In this document: piece after piece, positions 1 to 9,933 of the stretch | Numbering within the stretch: the first letter of the stretch is position 1 | Layout of the letters: every line of letters begins with the position of its first letter | Assembly: GCA_018399055.1 (NCBI GenBank) | Contig: CP073762.1 | Coordinates: 1,488,001-1,552,000, forward strand | Direction of reading: 5' to 3' | Length of the DNA: 64,000 nt | From: Simkaniaceae bacterium | GTDB taxonomy: Bacteria; Chlamydiota; Chlamydiia; Chlamydiales; Simkaniaceae | Translations under genes and position numbers: made by a program | The notes under the pieces: generated by a model | The model's input: the letters and a program-made list of their open reading frames with translations, nothing else | Told to the model about the DNA's origin: nothing | Databases searched by the model: none

Positions 1-603
1 AAAGGGCAAACATTTATTGGAAATTCTCCAGAAACACTCTACCGCAGAATGGATAATCGAATAGAAAGCGCTGCAATTGCGGGAACCCGTGCCCGAGGCA
101 AGACCCCTGAAGAGAATGCCGAATTAGAAGATGCTCTATTAAATTGCCCTAAAGAACGGCACGAATTGCAAGTCGTACGAGACACAATTGTTTCTACGTT
201 ATCGCCTCTTTGTCAGTCTTTGCGGATCGACAGCTGTAAAGTATTGCAAACTCCCAATGTTCAGCACCTCCATCACCACATTGAGGGTGTTTTAAAAGAG
301 GGGTTTTCTGATGAGTTACTAATAGATGCATTGCATCCCACTCCAGCGGTCGGTGGGTTTCCTAAAGAAGTAGCTTTTATGGAAATCGGAAAGAGAGAAA
401 CCTTTGATCGGGGGTGGTATGCGGCTCCTATCGGCTATATCTCACCTAATCAATCGCATCACCTCGTTGCGATTCGCTCAGCACTCATCGAAGAGGACGC
501 CATCTGCCTTTTTGCTGGAACCGGATTGGTTAATGGATCTACTCCTCCAAGAGAGTGGGATGAGCTTGAGCATAAAATATCTCAATATATGGGGATTTTA
601 TGA
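1..603 (+). CDS. menF: Isochorismate synthase, C-terminal part (5' end outside window)
   Basis: Chorismate-binding enzyme that converts chorismate to isochorismate, the committed step of classical menaquinone synthesis. The frame is open from base 1 and about 200 C-terminal residues are visible. Family signatures seen are AGTRARGKTPEEN, the KERHELQVV segment and LHPTPAVGGFPKE, which belong to the Mg/chorismate active site of the MenF/EntC/TrpE superfamily. The identity as isochorismate synthase, rather than anthranilate or salicylate synthase, rests mainly on the neighbours: the stop overlaps the menD start (ATGA) and the whole men pathway follows. The N-terminal half lies outside the window. 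Confidence 0.9.
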   Translation, partial: KGQTFIGNSPETLYRRMDNRIESAAIAGTRARGKTPEENAELEDALLNCPKERHELQVVRDTIVSTLSPLCQSLRIDSCKVLQTPNVQHLHHHIEGVLKEGFSDELLIDALHPTPAVGGFPKEVAFMEIGKRETFDRGWYAAPIGYISPNQSHHLVAIRSALIEEDAICLFAGTGLVNGSTPPREWDELEHKISQYMGIL

Positions 604-2339
604 AAAACGATACAGGAACTCTCAATGAACTCTGGACAGGCCTCATTATCAAAGAACTTATTCACCATGGAATCCGATCTTTTTGCATCAGTCCCGGTGC
701 CCGATCAACGCCTTTAACCGTTGCTGCAAATAGCCACCCCCTTTCTGAAACCTTTGTCCACTACGATGAGAGAGGAATGGCCTACCATGCTCTTGGCTAT
801 GCCAAAGGGAGTGGACAACCTGTCGCTTTGATTGTAACCTCTGGAACGGCTGTTGGAAACCTCCTTCCTGCTGTTATGGAGGCCTATCATGACAACATTC
901 CTCTCATCGTTTTATCCGCTGACCGCCCTCCTGAGCTCCGTGACTGTGGGGCCAATCAAACAACTGATCAAGTAAAGATTTTTTCAAATTTTGTTAAGTG
1001 GCAAGGAGACCTTCCCTGTCCTGACAGCAAAATCTCCCAAAGTTATATTGGAACAACGATTGCTCAAGCGATGAGCCACGCTCTAAGTGGACCTCAGGGA
1101 CCTGTTCATCTCAACTGTATGTTCCGCAAGCCCTTCCTTGACCTTGAAGGCTCTGCTCCCGTTTCATTGCACCTTTCAAGCCGCTCTGTCCATTCAGCTG
1201 AGACAACTCTCTCTCTTGGAAAAACCGTGCTTGACGAAAGCACTTTAGAACGTATTGCTGATGAACTTGCTGAGTATGAAAAAGGCTTGATTTTAGTCAG
1301 TGGAAGTACCCCTATCAAAGATGTGGAACAAATTTATAGTTTGTCGCGCACGTTGCAATGGCCTATTTTTCCTGATATTTTTTCTTCCGTTCGAAGCTAC
1401 GGAGGGGGGTATGGCGTTATCCCTCACTACGATCTACTCCTAAAAGCCATTGGTATCCATGAAGATTATGCTCCAGAGGCAATTTTGCAACTCGGGGATC
1501 GTTTTGTTTCCAGCAGACTAACCGATTGGATCTCATCGAAAAAACCAAAAGTTCACTGCCATATCTCTCCCCATAGTGACCGAAAGGATCCTATCCATTC
1601 AGTAACCCACAGAGCCTCTTCTGATCTTAATCATTTTCTCGATCACTTTCCCCGCTATTTTTCCGGACGTTCTCCTTCGAAGTGGTTTGAGACATGGAAA
1701 GAGCTTAACCAACTTACAAAAAAGGGAATTAAAAGCTATTTTGTCGAACATAATAGCTTTTCTGAGCCTCTCCTTTTTCACTCTCTTAAAGACAATATTC
1801 CCTTAAGAGCAGCTCTCTTCTTCTCCAATAGTATGAACGTCAGAAATGGCGACGCATTTTTTGCACCAGAGGGGCCTGTCGGGCCCATTTTTGGAAACCG
1901 AGGACTTTCAGGTATCGATGGAAATATTGCTACGGTCGCTGGAATTGCTCGGGGGAGCGGAAAACCTGTGATTGCATTTATAGGAGATCTCGCTTTCTTG
2001 CACGATCTTAATTCTCTTGCCCAACTCAAAAATCTCCCGGTAAAACTCATTGTTGTAAATAATAACGGCGGAGATATTTTTAATTTTCTTCCGATTGGAG
2101 AACAAAAGGAGCTTTTCACAACTCCTCACAACCATCTTTTAAAACACGCCGCTCCGCTATTCGATCTCCCTTATGAAAACCCTCAGACAGCAGATGAACT
2201 AGCAGGTCTTTTAAACGAACCTGGCCCTCTTATTATCGAAGTTAACACGCTTCAAGGACAAAGTCTTGCAATCTATAAGGACCTCCTCTCAAACCTACAG
2301 GAAATTCCTTCTCGAGTGACTCCGGCTGTCTCATGCTAA
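600..2339 (+). CDS. menD: SEPHCHC synthase MenD
   Basis: Thiamine-diphosphate enzyme that adds the succinic semialdehyde unit from 2-oxoglutarate to isochorismate (second committed step). It has 579 aa, full length for the family. The N-terminal Pyr domain carries the catalytic Glu57 in YDERGMAYHALG. The C-terminal PP domain has GDLAFLHDLNSLA from about residue 462, followed by VVNNNGGDIFNFLP, the ThDP/Mg-binding loop typical of MenD. It is translationally coupled to menF by an ATGA overlap and to menH by a 7-bp overlap. Nothing appears broken. Confidence 0.96.
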   Translation: MKNDTGTLNELWTGLIIKELIHHGIRSFCISPGARSTPLTVAANSHPLSETFVHYDERGMAYHALGYAKGSGQPVALIVTSGTAVGNLLPAVMEAYHDNIPLIVLSADRPPELRDCGANQTTDQVKIFSNFVKWQGDLPCPDSKISQSYIGTTIAQAMSHALSGPQGPVHLNCMFRKPFLDLEGSAPVSLHLSSRSVHSAETTLSLGKTVLDESTLERIADELAEYEKGLILVSGSTPIKDVEQIYSLSRTLQWPIFPDIFSSVRSYGGGYGVIPHYDLLLKAIGIHEDYAPEAILQLGDRFVSSRLTDWISSKKPKVHCHISPHSDRKDPIHSVTHRASSDLNHFLDHFPRYFSGRSPSKWFETWKELNQLTKKGIKSYFVEHNSFSEPLLFHSLKDNIPLRAALFFSNSMNVRNGDAFFAPEGPVGPIFGNRGLSGIDGNIATVAGIARGSGKPVIAFIGDLAFLHDLNSLAQLKNLPVKLIVVNNNGGDIFNFLPIGEQKELFTTPHNHLLKHAAPLFDLPYENPQTADELAGLLNEPGPLIIEVNTLQGQSLAIYKDLLSNLQEIPSRVTPAVSC

Positions 2340-2977
2340 CATTTCTCCATGGTTTCTTAGGAATGAATGAAGACTGGGAAGGAATCATTGAGCGTCTGAG
2401 TGCACCCTACCGTTGCATAACACTGCCGGGACATAGAGAGCGCTGCCTAGATCTTAATGATTTTGAAGATGAAATTGGGAATGATGTCACTCTCGTGGGG
2501 TATTCTATGGGAGGGCGCCTTGCGATGCACTATGCAAAAAAATATCCACATCGTGTAAAGAAACTAATCCTTCTATCAGCAAATCCTGGTGAAGAAGGAG
2601 AAAAACGCCTTCAGCAAGATGAAAAATGGGCTCGACTCTTAGAAGCTGAGGGAATGGACCGGTTTTTAGATCAGTGGTATGCACAGTCTCTATTTGCAGG
2701 CCTTCATATCAATCGAGAAAGAAGACGTCATGATCCGCTGATGCTTGCGGAGGTGATCCGGAAGTTTAGCCCAGCACGCCTTCCCAATCTATGGCCCGAG
2801 CTAGAGAATTTTTCATGCCCCATGATGTTTTTATTTGGAGAAAATGATATAAAATATCGCCTAATTGGAGAGAGATTGCAGGAGCAATTTCCCGTGGCAT
2901 GGATCCCAACCAGTGGGCATGCCATCCATTTGGAAAACCCAAAAAAGTGTGCTAGATACATTATGGAGGCATTATGA
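2333..2977 (+). CDS. menH: SHCHC synthase MenH (alpha/beta hydrolase)
   Basis: Alpha/beta-hydrolase-fold enzyme that eliminates pyruvate from SEPHCHC to give SHCHC. It has 214 aa, slightly shorter than the usual ~250. It starts with the oxyanion-type LHGFLG motif. The predicted triad is Ser58 in GYSMGGR, Asp172 in GENDIKY and His196 in SGHAIHLE. It overlaps menD by 7 bp and menB by an ATGA. The assignment among many alpha/beta hydrolases is fixed by its place in the men operon. Confidence 0.92.
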   Translation: MLTFLHGFLGMNEDWEGIIERLSAPYRCITLPGHRERCLDLNDFEDEIGNDVTLVGYSMGGRLAMHYAKKYPHRVKKLILLSANPGEEGEKRLQQDEKWARLLEAEGMDRFLDQWYAQSLFAGLHINRERRRHDPLMLAEVIRKFSPARLPNLWPELENFSCPMMFLFGENDIKYRLIGERLQEQFPVAWIPTSGHAIHLENPKKCARYIMEAL

Positions 2978-3810
2978 ACAGTGCTACTGAAACACAAATA
3001 GACTGGCAAGTTGCTGAAGAATATACCGATATTTTATTTCACAAAATGGGTGGGATTGCAAAAATTACGATCAATCGACCTCGGATTCACAACGCATTTC
3101 GCCCATTAACCGTTCAAGAAATGGGAAATGCCTTAGAAAATGCTCGGAATGATCAGGAGATTGGTGTGATTATTTTGACGGGCGCAGGGGAAAGGGCGTT
3201 CTGTTCAGGTGGGGATCAATCGATAAGAGGTGAAGCAGGATACAATGATGGAGAAGGAGTTCACCGCTTAAATGTTCTCGATTTTCAGAGACAAATCCGA
3301 ACATGTCCAAAACCAGTTGTAGCCATGGTTGCAGGCTACGCCATTGGAGGAGGTCATGTCCTCCATGTAGTGTGCGATCTTACAATTGCAGCAGACAATG
3401 CGGTTTTTGGTCAGACAGGACCGAAAGTAGGGTCATTTGACGGTGGTCTGGGGGCAAGCTACTTAGCTCGGATCGTTGGGCAAAAGAAAGCGCGGGAAAT
3501 TTGGTATCTCTGTAAGCAATATAATGCCAAAGAAGCCTTGGAAATGGGACTCGTAAATACTGTTGTCCCTCTAGAAGATCTCGAGAAAAAAACGATTGAG
3601 TGGTGCGAGAAAATGCTCGAGCACTCCCCTCTAGCTCTGCGCTGTTTGAAGTCCGGTCTAAATGCTGATTGTGATGGAGAAATGGGGCTACAAGAGCTCG
3701 CTGGAAATGCAACGCTTCTTTACTATATGTCTGAAGAGGCTCAAGAAGGACATAGCGCCTTCTTAGAAAAAAGAAAGCCAGACTTTTCAAGATTCCCTAA
3801 GCGCCCATGA
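2974..3810 (+). CDS. menB: 1,4-dihydroxy-2-naphthoyl-CoA synthase MenB
   Basis: Crotonase-family enzyme that cyclises o-succinylbenzoyl-CoA to DHNA-CoA. It has 278 aa, normal length. Crotonase oxyanion and CoA signatures are seen: [17 protein letters not shown] and [12 protein letters not shown]. The segment [13 protein letters not shown] is highly characteristic of MenB, and FSRFPKRP at the C-terminus is also typical. It is coupled to menH and menA by 4-bp overlaps. In gene order it precedes menC and menE, which act before it in the pathway. Confidence 0.96.
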   Translation: MNSATETQIDWQVAEEYTDILFHKMGGIAKITINRPRIHNAFRPLTVQEMGNALENARNDQEIGVIILTGAGERAFCSGGDQSIRGEAGYNDGEGVHRLNVLDFQRQIRTCPKPVVAMVAGYAIGGGHVLHVVCDLTIAADNAVFGQTGPKVGSFDGGLGASYLARIVGQKKAREIWYLCKQYNAKEALEMGLVNTVVPLEDLEKKTIEWCEKMLEHSPLALRCLKSGLNADCDGEMGLQELAGNATLLYYMSEEAQEGHSAFLEKRKPDFSRFPKRP

Positions 3811-4655
3811 AGATGTGGATAGAGGGCGCGCGCCCTAAAACGCTTATTGCCTCTTTGTCTCCTGTCTTGATTGGGAGTGTGATTGCTTTCAAATCAGGCA
3901 GCCTCGACTGGGGGATCTTTCTTGCCTGCGCTGTTTTTTCCCTTGCAGTACAGATTGGAACCAATTTTGCCAATGACTACATTGACTTTTTGAAAGGCGC
4001 AGATACCAAAGAACGAAAAGGACCGCGCCGACTGGTGCAAGCAGGACTCGTATCTCCCGAAAAGATGCGCACAGTAACCTTTGGTGTATTTGGGGTAGCA
4101 GCGCTTGTCGGCCTCTATTTGATGTGGGTAGGTGGCTGGCAAATCGGAGTCTTAGCTCTAATGGCTATTCTCTTAGGATACCTCTATACTGGAGGCCCCT
4201 ATCCCCTTGGCTACTTAGGTCTTGGCGATCTGTTCGTTCTAATATTTTTTGGCCCGGTAGCTGTTGCTGGAGTAACCTATCTGCAAACTGGGGTGGTGAG
4301 CCCCGTGGCCATTTTAGCGGGCTTTCCTCCAGGTTTTTTATCAACAGCAATTTTAGCAATAAATAATCTGCGAGATTGCGAGCAAGACCAAAAGGTAGGA
4401 AAGAAAACACTCCCCGTCCGCTTCGGGCTAAGTTTTGGGAAGTGGGAGTTTGCTCTCTGCTTGACTGGTGCTGCTCTGATTCCTCTCTTTCAACAGAACC
4501 TCCTTCCTTCAATTGCAACCCTTGCCTTAGGAGCACCTTTAATCGGCAATGTTTTTAAAGCAGAAAGGGCCGAGACAATAGCCCCTCTATTTCCAAAAGT
4601 GGGACGCCTTCAAACAATATATACATTCTTTTTTTGCGTGGGATGGCTGCTTTGA
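3807..4655 (+). CDS. menA: DHNA polyprenyltransferase MenA
   Basis: Integral membrane UbiA-family prenyltransferase that attaches the polyprenyl tail to DHNA, giving demethylmenaquinone. It has 282 aa with about eight hydrophobic segments. The first aspartate motif is in [20 protein letters not shown] and the second in [20 protein letters not shown], both diagnostic of MenA. The start overlaps the menB stop (ATGA). The end overlaps the beginning of menC. No methyltransferase (menG/ubiE) gene is in the window. Confidence 0.95.
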   Translation: MKMWIEGARPKTLIASLSPVLIGSVIAFKSGSLDWGIFLACAVFSLAVQIGTNFANDYIDFLKGADTKERKGPRRLVQAGLVSPEKMRTVTFGVFGVAALVGLYLMWVGGWQIGVLALMAILLGYLYTGGPYPLGYLGLGDLFVLIFFGPVAVAGVTYLQTGVVSPVAILAGFPPGFLSTAILAINNLRDCEQDQKVGKKTLPVRFGLSFGKWEFALCLTGAALIPLFQQNLLPSIATLALGAPLIGNVFKAERAETIAPLFPKVGRLQTIYTFFFCVGWLL

Positions 4656-5470
4656 AACGAACTCTTTACCATTATTCCCGCCTGTTTCAAGGAAATCTAC
4701 GTGCTGGAATTTTAATCCGTCTTGAATCAGAAAAAGGGCAGGTCGGTTGGGGAGAAGTTGCGCCATTGCCAGGATTTAGTAAAGAAACCCTTGAAGAGGC
4801 ATTAGAGGATTTAGTCGAAGGGAATGACTCCGACTACCCCTCTGTTCAATGGGGACGAGCGGCAGCAATGCTAGATTTAATGAATCCGATACAAATTGAG
4901 TCAATCCCTGTTCGCCAGCTCCACCAAGACAAAGTAAAAATAGGCCATCTTTCTTTAGTTGATGCGATTCAAAAGATCGGAAAATTAGAGGCTGTTGGAG
5001 TCGATATGAATCAGAAGTGGCCTTTAGAGGATGCCCTTACCCTAGCGGGTCACTTTCCCCATCTAGATTATTTTGAGGAACCTCTTAAAGAGGGAGAGAA
5101 CCGCGCGCTATTTCCTCATCCAGTAGCCTTAGATGAATCGCTAAGACAAGGCGAGACCTCTTCTTATCCAAACGTGAAGCAGCATGTCATCAAACCTACA
5201 TTGCATGGGTATCCTCTTCCAAAAATGGTAAAAGGGGTCGATTTTATTTTAAGCAGCAGTTATGAAAGTGAAATAGGGATCTACCAGATCGCAAAGCTTG
5301 CTTTGCGGTTGAAGATACCGCTTAAACCAATGGGGCTTGGAACATGCCACCTTTTCGAAGAGTCTCTCTTTGAAGAGGAGCCTCTAATAAAAAATGGTCG
5401 GCTCTATTTTCCAAGAACATGGAGCTTAAAAATGGATAAGGTTCAGGTCATCCTAGATGAAAGTATTTGA
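4643..5470 (+). CDS. menC: o-Succinylbenzoate synthase MenC
   Basis: Enolase-superfamily dehydratase that converts SHCHC to o-succinylbenzoate. Key elements in order: VGWGEVAPLPGFS (N-terminal capping region), DKVKIG (catalytic Lys), VDMNQKW (metal Asp), YFEEPL (metal Glu), ALDES (metal Asp). I chose the ATG at 4643 (275 aa) over an upstream in-frame TTG at 4634; both lie inside the menA 3' end. About 275 aa is shorter than the ~320-370 aa typical of MenC. The barrel C-terminus looks compact but complete. It overlaps menE by 14 bp. Confidence 0.9.
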   Translation: MAALKRTLYHYSRLFQGNLRAGILIRLESEKGQVGWGEVAPLPGFSKETLEEALEDLVEGNDSDYPSVQWGRAAAMLDLMNPIQIESIPVRQLHQDKVKIGHLSLVDAIQKIGKLEAVGVDMNQKWPLEDALTLAGHFPHLDYFEEPLKEGENRALFPHPVALDESLRQGETSSYPNVKQHVIKPTLHGYPLPKMVKGVDFILSSSYESEIGIYQIAKLALRLKIPLKPMGLGTCHLFEESLFEEEPLIKNGRLYFPRTWSLKMDKVQVILDESI

Positions 5471-6779
5471 ATGTCCTTTCTCGCTTCATGCTAGAAAGTC
5501 TCCTAAAGAATGGGCTCTTGTTTCTCGTGAGAAAAAGTGGAATTACCTAGACTGTGAAATTTTTATCGAAGGGTGCGTTTCGGTATTAAAGAAGGAAGGA
5601 GTTAAACCCGGAGATCCTGTCGCGCTGATTCCAACTAAAGCCTTCCCAACTCCCCTCCTTTTTTTCGCCCTATTTAGAATTGGAGCCATTGCATGCCCAA
5701 TCAATACCTATTATCCTCTAGAAACCCTCTCTGAGCAACTTGATGAACTTCGAGCCCCCTTTATACTCTATCCCGATGAAGAAGAGCTCCCCAAGCTCAA
5801 ACAAATTAAAATTTCCTTTTCTAAGCTCTCCGTGAAAGGAAAAAAAGGAGGGCAATCCTTCCTAAGCAAAGCCGCGCGATCAACGTACCTCTTTACTTCC
5901 GGAACAACATCAAAACCCAAAATCGCCTGCCACACTCTTGGAAACCACTACTATAGTGCCCTAGGATCCAACGCTTACCTTCCGATTGAAAAAGGGGATC
6001 TATATCAACTTTCTCTTCCTCTTTATCATATTTCTGGAGTCGCGCTCCTATTTCGAACATTTATGGCTGGTGGAAGTGTTGCCCTGTCCGAAGAGGTAGA
6101 AGGTATCACGCACACTTCAATGGTACCAACGCAGCTCTGCCGCCTGCTCAAAGAAGAATCTCTCCCCAAATATCGTCACATACTCCTTGGAGGGGCATCG
6201 ATTTCACCCTCGCTATATTATAAAGCTGTGGCTAGAGGGCTTACGGTTCATCCCACTTATGGGATGACAGAAATGAGTTCTCAAATAGCTACCCACTTTG
6301 GAGACGGTTCGTTTTCTTTAGGACACCCCCTTCCCTACCGCGAGATAAGAATATCTAGCCTGGGCGAAATTTGGGTAAAAGGAAAAACTCTTTTTCAAGG
6401 ATATCTTCAAGGAGACGGTTCTCTCTTTCTTCCTCTGAATGAGGAAGGATATTTTGCAACCTCGGACTTGGGTATCTATTCCCCAACCTCCGGACTTCAA
6501 GTGACAGGAAGAAAAGATCGCCTCTTTATTAGCGGAGGGGAAAACATCCAGCCTGAGGAAATTGAGAAACTTCTTAAAAGTATTGATGGGATTACTCATG
6601 CACAAGTCGTCCCAATCCCTGATGAAGAATTTGGATTCCGCCCCACCGCATATATTGAAAGTGAAAGGTCTATAAAAGAGGAAGAGCTTATAAGTTATCT
6701 CAGCTCACTCCTCCCGAAATTCAAGATCCCGATATCCTTTCTAGATGCCTCTGATAGGAATCGGACGCATAAGCAATAG
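5457..6779 (+). CDS. menE: o-Succinylbenzoate-CoA ligase MenE
   Basis: ANL-superfamily adenylate-forming ligase that activates o-succinylbenzoate to its CoA ester. It has 440 aa. The AMP-binding P-loop is in TYLFTSGTTSKPK. The A5 motif is in TYGMTEMSSQ, and the hinge and A8 motifs are in TSDLG and GRKDRLFISGGENIQPEEIE. The C-terminal catalytic-lysine motif is near the end in LLPKFKIP. It is the last gene of the operon. Its 3' end overlaps by 59 bp with a convergent small gene, so transcription from the two sides collides here. Confidence 0.94.
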   Translation: MKVFECPFSLHARKSPKEWALVSREKKWNYLDCEIFIEGCVSVLKKEGVKPGDPVALIPTKAFPTPLLFFALFRIGAIACPINTYYPLETLSEQLDELRAPFILYPDEEELPKLKQIKISFSKLSVKGKKGGQSFLSKAARSTYLFTSGTTSKPKIACHTLGNHYYSALGSNAYLPIEKGDLYQLSLPLYHISGVALLFRTFMAGGSVALSEEVEGITHTSMVPTQLCRLLKEESLPKYRHILLGGASISPSLYYKAVARGLTVHPTYGMTEMSSQIATHFGDGSFSLGHPLPYREIRISSLGEIWVKGKTLFQGYLQGDGSLFLPLNEEGYFATSDLGIYSPTSGLQVTGRKDRLFISGGENIQPEEIEKLLKSIDGITHAQVVPIPDEEFGFRPTAYIESERSIKEEELISYLSSLLPKFKIPISFLDASDRNRTHKQ

Positions 6780-7152
6780 CGCTGCTGCAAGTGAAGAAGT
6801 AAAGTCCCCTTCCTACCATTCCTTTGTAAGAGATCCCTTCTGCAAATAACCTTGTTGAAAGTTTTCCAGACATCAGAGAGGCTGTCATGAATAGGGCACA
6901 TAACCCATTAAATTTTAATTTCTGTCTATTTTCACTACCAACCTTACTCCACTCTCGAGGGTGCTGGTTCTCCCATGTTAGAGTTGCAACAGTTCCAAGC
7001 GCACCACCAAATGCAAAGTGAGCTTTTAAATCTGATGACGGAATCAATGTCTTTGCGAGGAGCGCCGCAAGTGTTATTGACCCATAGCAGTAGAGCAACC
7101 TTTGTCCTGTTAACATGGGGTTAGGATACCCCGTTTTCTGAATTGCATCCAT
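6721..7152 (-). CDS. Hypothetical small membrane protein
   Basis: 143 aa, not recognised. It has two or three hydrophobic stretches (YCYGSITLAALLAKTLI, FAFGGALGTVATLTW, LCALFMTASLMSG and a C-terminal one), so it is probably a membrane protein. It lies directly downstream of the hotdog thioesterase (7 bp gap, same strand) and may share its transcript. Its 3' end overlaps the menE 3' end by 59 bp. No function can be assigned. The partial gene at the right edge of the window has a similar small hydrophobic make-up, but I see no clear homology. Confidence 0.6.
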   Translation of the reverse strand: MDAIQKTGYPNPMLTGQRLLYCYGSITLAALLAKTLIPSSDLKAHFAFGGALGTVATLTWENQHPREWSKVGSENRQKLKFNGLCALFMTASLMSGKLSTRLFAEGISYKGMVGRGLYFFTCSSAIAYASDSYQRHLERISGS

Positions 7153-7159
7153 ATTTCAC

Positions 7160-7552
7160 CTATAATGTTATTAGTGTTTTTAATTCTTGTGGGATCGGGA
7201 TTGCCTCTCCCTTATTAGGGCAGTAGACAACATGCACAATTGATGCTGTTCCCACCTTGTGGCCTTGCTTGAATAGTTCTGATGAATGGGTAATAGAAGT
7301 TGTCCCAATCTTTGAAAAAGAAAGGTGAACCTCTATTTGATCTCCAAGAGTGAGTGGGGCAAAAAAATCCCCTTCAGTATGGACGATTGGAAGTAAAAAT
7401 TGATTTTTACGAACCATCTCCCCAAATGAAAATCCTTGGGTTAATAGAAATTCCTCAAACGCTTCGAGCGCTATCTGAAGCTGATTTGCAAAGTAGAGAA
7501 CCCCAGTTGCATCAGTATCTTGAACACGTATGGTACGATGATAAATAAACAT
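7160..7552 (-). CDS. Hotdog-fold acyl-CoA thioesterase, probable DHNA-CoA hydrolase
   Basis: 130-aa single-hotdog protein of the 4-hydroxybenzoyl-CoA thioesterase/YbgC family. The signature is in the first 25 residues: RVQDTDATGVLYFAN, which contains the catalytic Asp. DHNA-CoA must be hydrolysed before MenA can act. In cyanobacteria, plants and many bacteria a protein of this exact family and size (MenI) does this. No other thioesterase is seen in the men operon, and this one lies next to menE in convergent orientation, so MenI is the best inference. A YbgC-like housekeeping thioesterase is the alternative. Confidence 0.75.
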   Translation of the reverse strand: MFIYHRTIRVQDTDATGVLYFANQLQIALEAFEEFLLTQGFSFGEMVRKNQFLLPIVHTEGDFFAPLTLGDQIEVHLSFSKIGTTSITHSSELFKQGHKVGTASIVHVVYCPNKGEAIPIPQELKTLITL

Positions 7553-7665
7553 GGTTAAATTTTACGTTAAGAACAACTTTTTTTAAACCCTTTATCTTGA
7601 GGTGATCAATTAAAATTCGAATCATCCGGATAGGGTTGAAATCTATCTTTTAACGAATCGTCCCA

Positions 7666-7694
7666 TTGTCGAAAATAGCCTCCTCTCCTATAAT
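7666..7694 (+). promoter_or_regulatory. Sigma66-type promoter for TPR gene
   Basis: TTGTCG at 7666-7671, a 17-bp spacer and a consensus TATAAT at 7689-7694. The predicted transcript start is about 7701, roughly 26 bases before the ATG at 7727. The bases between 7553 and 7665 show no other feature. Confidence 0.6.
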
Positions 7695-7726
7695 CACCCT
7701 TTCGACATCCTTTAAATTAGGCATAT

Positions 7727-9772
7727 ATGGCAAAGATTGAGCATATTAAAGAAACCTCTAGTTTTGAGCTTCCGCCCCGAGAAACTGAAAGTCTCGGAGC
7801 TCCTATTGAAGATCTCAAGAATAAGGACTATTCTGCGCTCACTACAGCCCTGCTTCAAAAGGGAGAATTTCGTCTCCTTCATGGAGATAAAGGAGGCCTT
7901 GCCTATTTTGATATGGCTGCAAAACTGGACCCCTCAAATGGTGAACTATTTTTAAAACAGGGACTATCTCTTTTTGAATTTGGAAGTCATGACGGAAACG
8001 AAGAAGGTCTCACTCTTGCTAGCAAACGCTTTAAAAAAGCAACAACCCTGAATCCTACTTGTTTTGAAGCATGGCATTTATGGGGAAACACCCTCTTTTT
8101 TCTTGGAAACCGCAAAAAAGAACCCAGCTATTTTGCAAATGCCCTAAGAAAATATGAGAAAGCGATTTCTCTTTCCGATGGACAACCCTCGGACGTTCTT
8201 GCTGATCTTTTTTGGGATTTTGGGGATATTTGGGGAAAGCTTGCACAAAAATCGGGAGAGATCACTGACCTTCACTACGCGATCAAAGCTTACGAAAGAG
8301 CAACAACTTACCAAGAAGACCTTCCTTCTGAATTCTGGATCAACTTTGGAAACGTCACCATGCTTATGGGGACAAAAACGAATGACTATCGTTTCTATGT
8401 TAAGTCAATCAACGCTTATAAAAACGCTGTGTCAATTTCCATTTCCTTGCCAGATGGATGGTTCATGCTTGGAAAAGCACTTAAAGCTCTCTACAGTGCC
8501 TCTCATGATGAAGACCACTTCTCCCAGTCAAATGAATGCTTCTCTACAGCAGTTCAACTCTCAGGGAAAAACAGTGCAATTTGGCTTGAATGGGCCCATC
8601 TATTGCTTGAGTCAGGAACCGTTTTCGATGACGAAAAAAAACTCCGCGCAGCTATCGATAAGTGCAACCGCGCCCACCAATGTGCAAAGAAAAACCCTTA
8701 TGTAGTAACCACTTGGGCCTGTGCTTTGGCCCAGCTTGGCAATGTCACTGAACGGCTGGAACATATCCATGAAGCACTCAATAAAATTGAACCTCTTGTA
8801 GACAAGCTCGATGACCCAGAAGTTTTCTATGCTCATGGGATGTGCTATTCCGCCCTGGGTAGGTACTACAAAGATATCGACTATCACTATCAGGCTATAG
8901 AAACCTTTCAAGAAGGACTAAGCGTTGACCGGTCCCATGATCGTTTATGGTCGGCAATTGCCCAAAGTAGCTTCGATTCATCTCTTTTAGACAACGATGA
9001 AAAGAGTTATGAACGCTCTCTGCACTTTTTTGAAAGAGCCATGGGATTAAAGAAAACCAGTACCATTCACAGCCATTATGCAATGTGTCTCCTCAAGTAC
9101 GGTGAGTTAATCCATGACCAAGCCACAATAGAACTTGCTGTTTCCCACTTTGAAAAGGCCATTACCTTGCAGAAAAATGCCGCCTACCTTCATCCCGATT
9201 GGATGTGCTACTACGCATCTGCCCTCGACCAGCTTGCGGGGTTTATCGAGAGCGATAGCCACTATGTTAAGGCCCTTGATATTCTCAACCATATCCTGAT
9301 GCTTCGCCCGGAATTTCCTCGCATTCACTACCGTTTAGCGCTCACCTATAGCCATTATGCAGAGCTTGTTAATGAACCAGACATCTTTATGCGTGCAATC
9401 CACCATTATCGAATTGCAAATCAAAAAGAAAAAGAAAACGACCAGGTGATCCTTGACTGGGCACTAACCCTCATTAACCTTGCTGAACTCCTCGAAAATG
9501 ACATTGAATCAGATCAATACTTCCGTGAGGCCGAATACAAAATGATTCAAGCAGCTAAGCTTGGGAATGTTCAAGCCTACTACGCCCTAGCTTGTCTCTA
9601 CTCTTTAATAGGAGATCTCAAAAACTCTTTCCGCTTTTTGCAAAAAGCAAAAACTTTCGATGCGCTCCCATTTCTTGAGGATCTCATCGAGGACGAATGG
9701 CTCGAGAACCTCAGGGAAACCGAAGCCTTTACCCAATTCATCAATGACTTGCAACCACACACTCAAGAATAA
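7727..9772 (+). CDS. Tetratricopeptide-repeat protein
   Basis: 681 aa made almost entirely of TPR-like helical hairpins. Recurrent patterns of the W-LG-Y-A-F-A-P type are seen, for example AWHLWGNTLFFLGN, WFMLGKALKALY and YFDMAAKLDPSNGELFLKQG. There is no signal peptide or membrane segment. Such proteins act as scaffolds for protein-protein contacts; large TPR proteins are common in chlamydiae and some are type III chaperone-like. It is a single-gene unit with its own promoter, between the men operon and the first giant toxin gene. The partner is unknown. Confidence 0.75.
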   Translation: MAKIEHIKETSSFELPPRETESLGAPIEDLKNKDYSALTTALLQKGEFRLLHGDKGGLAYFDMAAKLDPSNGELFLKQGLSLFEFGSHDGNEEGLTLASKRFKKATTLNPTCFEAWHLWGNTLFFLGNRKKEPSYFANALRKYEKAISLSDGQPSDVLADLFWDFGDIWGKLAQKSGEITDLHYAIKAYERATTYQEDLPSEFWINFGNVTMLMGTKTNDYRFYVKSINAYKNAVSISISLPDGWFMLGKALKALYSASHDEDHFSQSNECFSTAVQLSGKNSAIWLEWAHLLLESGTVFDDEKKLRAAIDKCNRAHQCAKKNPYVVTTWACALAQLGNVTERLEHIHEALNKIEPLVDKLDDPEVFYAHGMCYSALGRYYKDIDYHYQAIETFQEGLSVDRSHDRLWSAIAQSSFDSSLLDNDEKSYERSLHFFERAMGLKKTSTIHSHYAMCLLKYGELIHDQATIELAVSHFEKAITLQKNAAYLHPDWMCYYASALDQLAGFIESDSHYVKALDILNHILMLRPEFPRIHYRLALTYSHYAELVNEPDIFMRAIHHYRIANQKEKENDQVILDWALTLINLAELLENDIESDQYFREAEYKMIQAAKLGNVQAYYALACLYSLIGDLKNSFRFLQKAKTFDALPFLEDLIEDEWLENLRETEAFTQFINDLQPHTQE

Positions 9773-9875
9773 GAACCTCGGCAAAGGTAATTAAGAAAAC
9801 CTAGATCTTTTACCTAAAAATAGGTTTTCATGCGTTGCTATTCTATCTTTCAAGCCAATTAAAAAATAAATTCCT

Positions 9876-9904
9876 TTGACCTAATTTTGTGATCATGAGA
9901 TAAT
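9876..9904 (+). promoter_or_regulatory. Promoter of giant toxin gene 1
   Basis: TTGACC at 9876-9881, a 17-bp spacer and GATAAT at 9899-9904, followed by a leader (9905-9933) that matches base for base the leader of the second giant gene. A GGGA ribosome-binding element lies just before the ATG at 9934. Conservation of this block in the second copy (20788-20846) supports it as the functional promoter and leader. Confidence 0.65.
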
Positions 9905-9933
9905 CCCCCCGATTTTGTTAGAATAGGGAAAAG

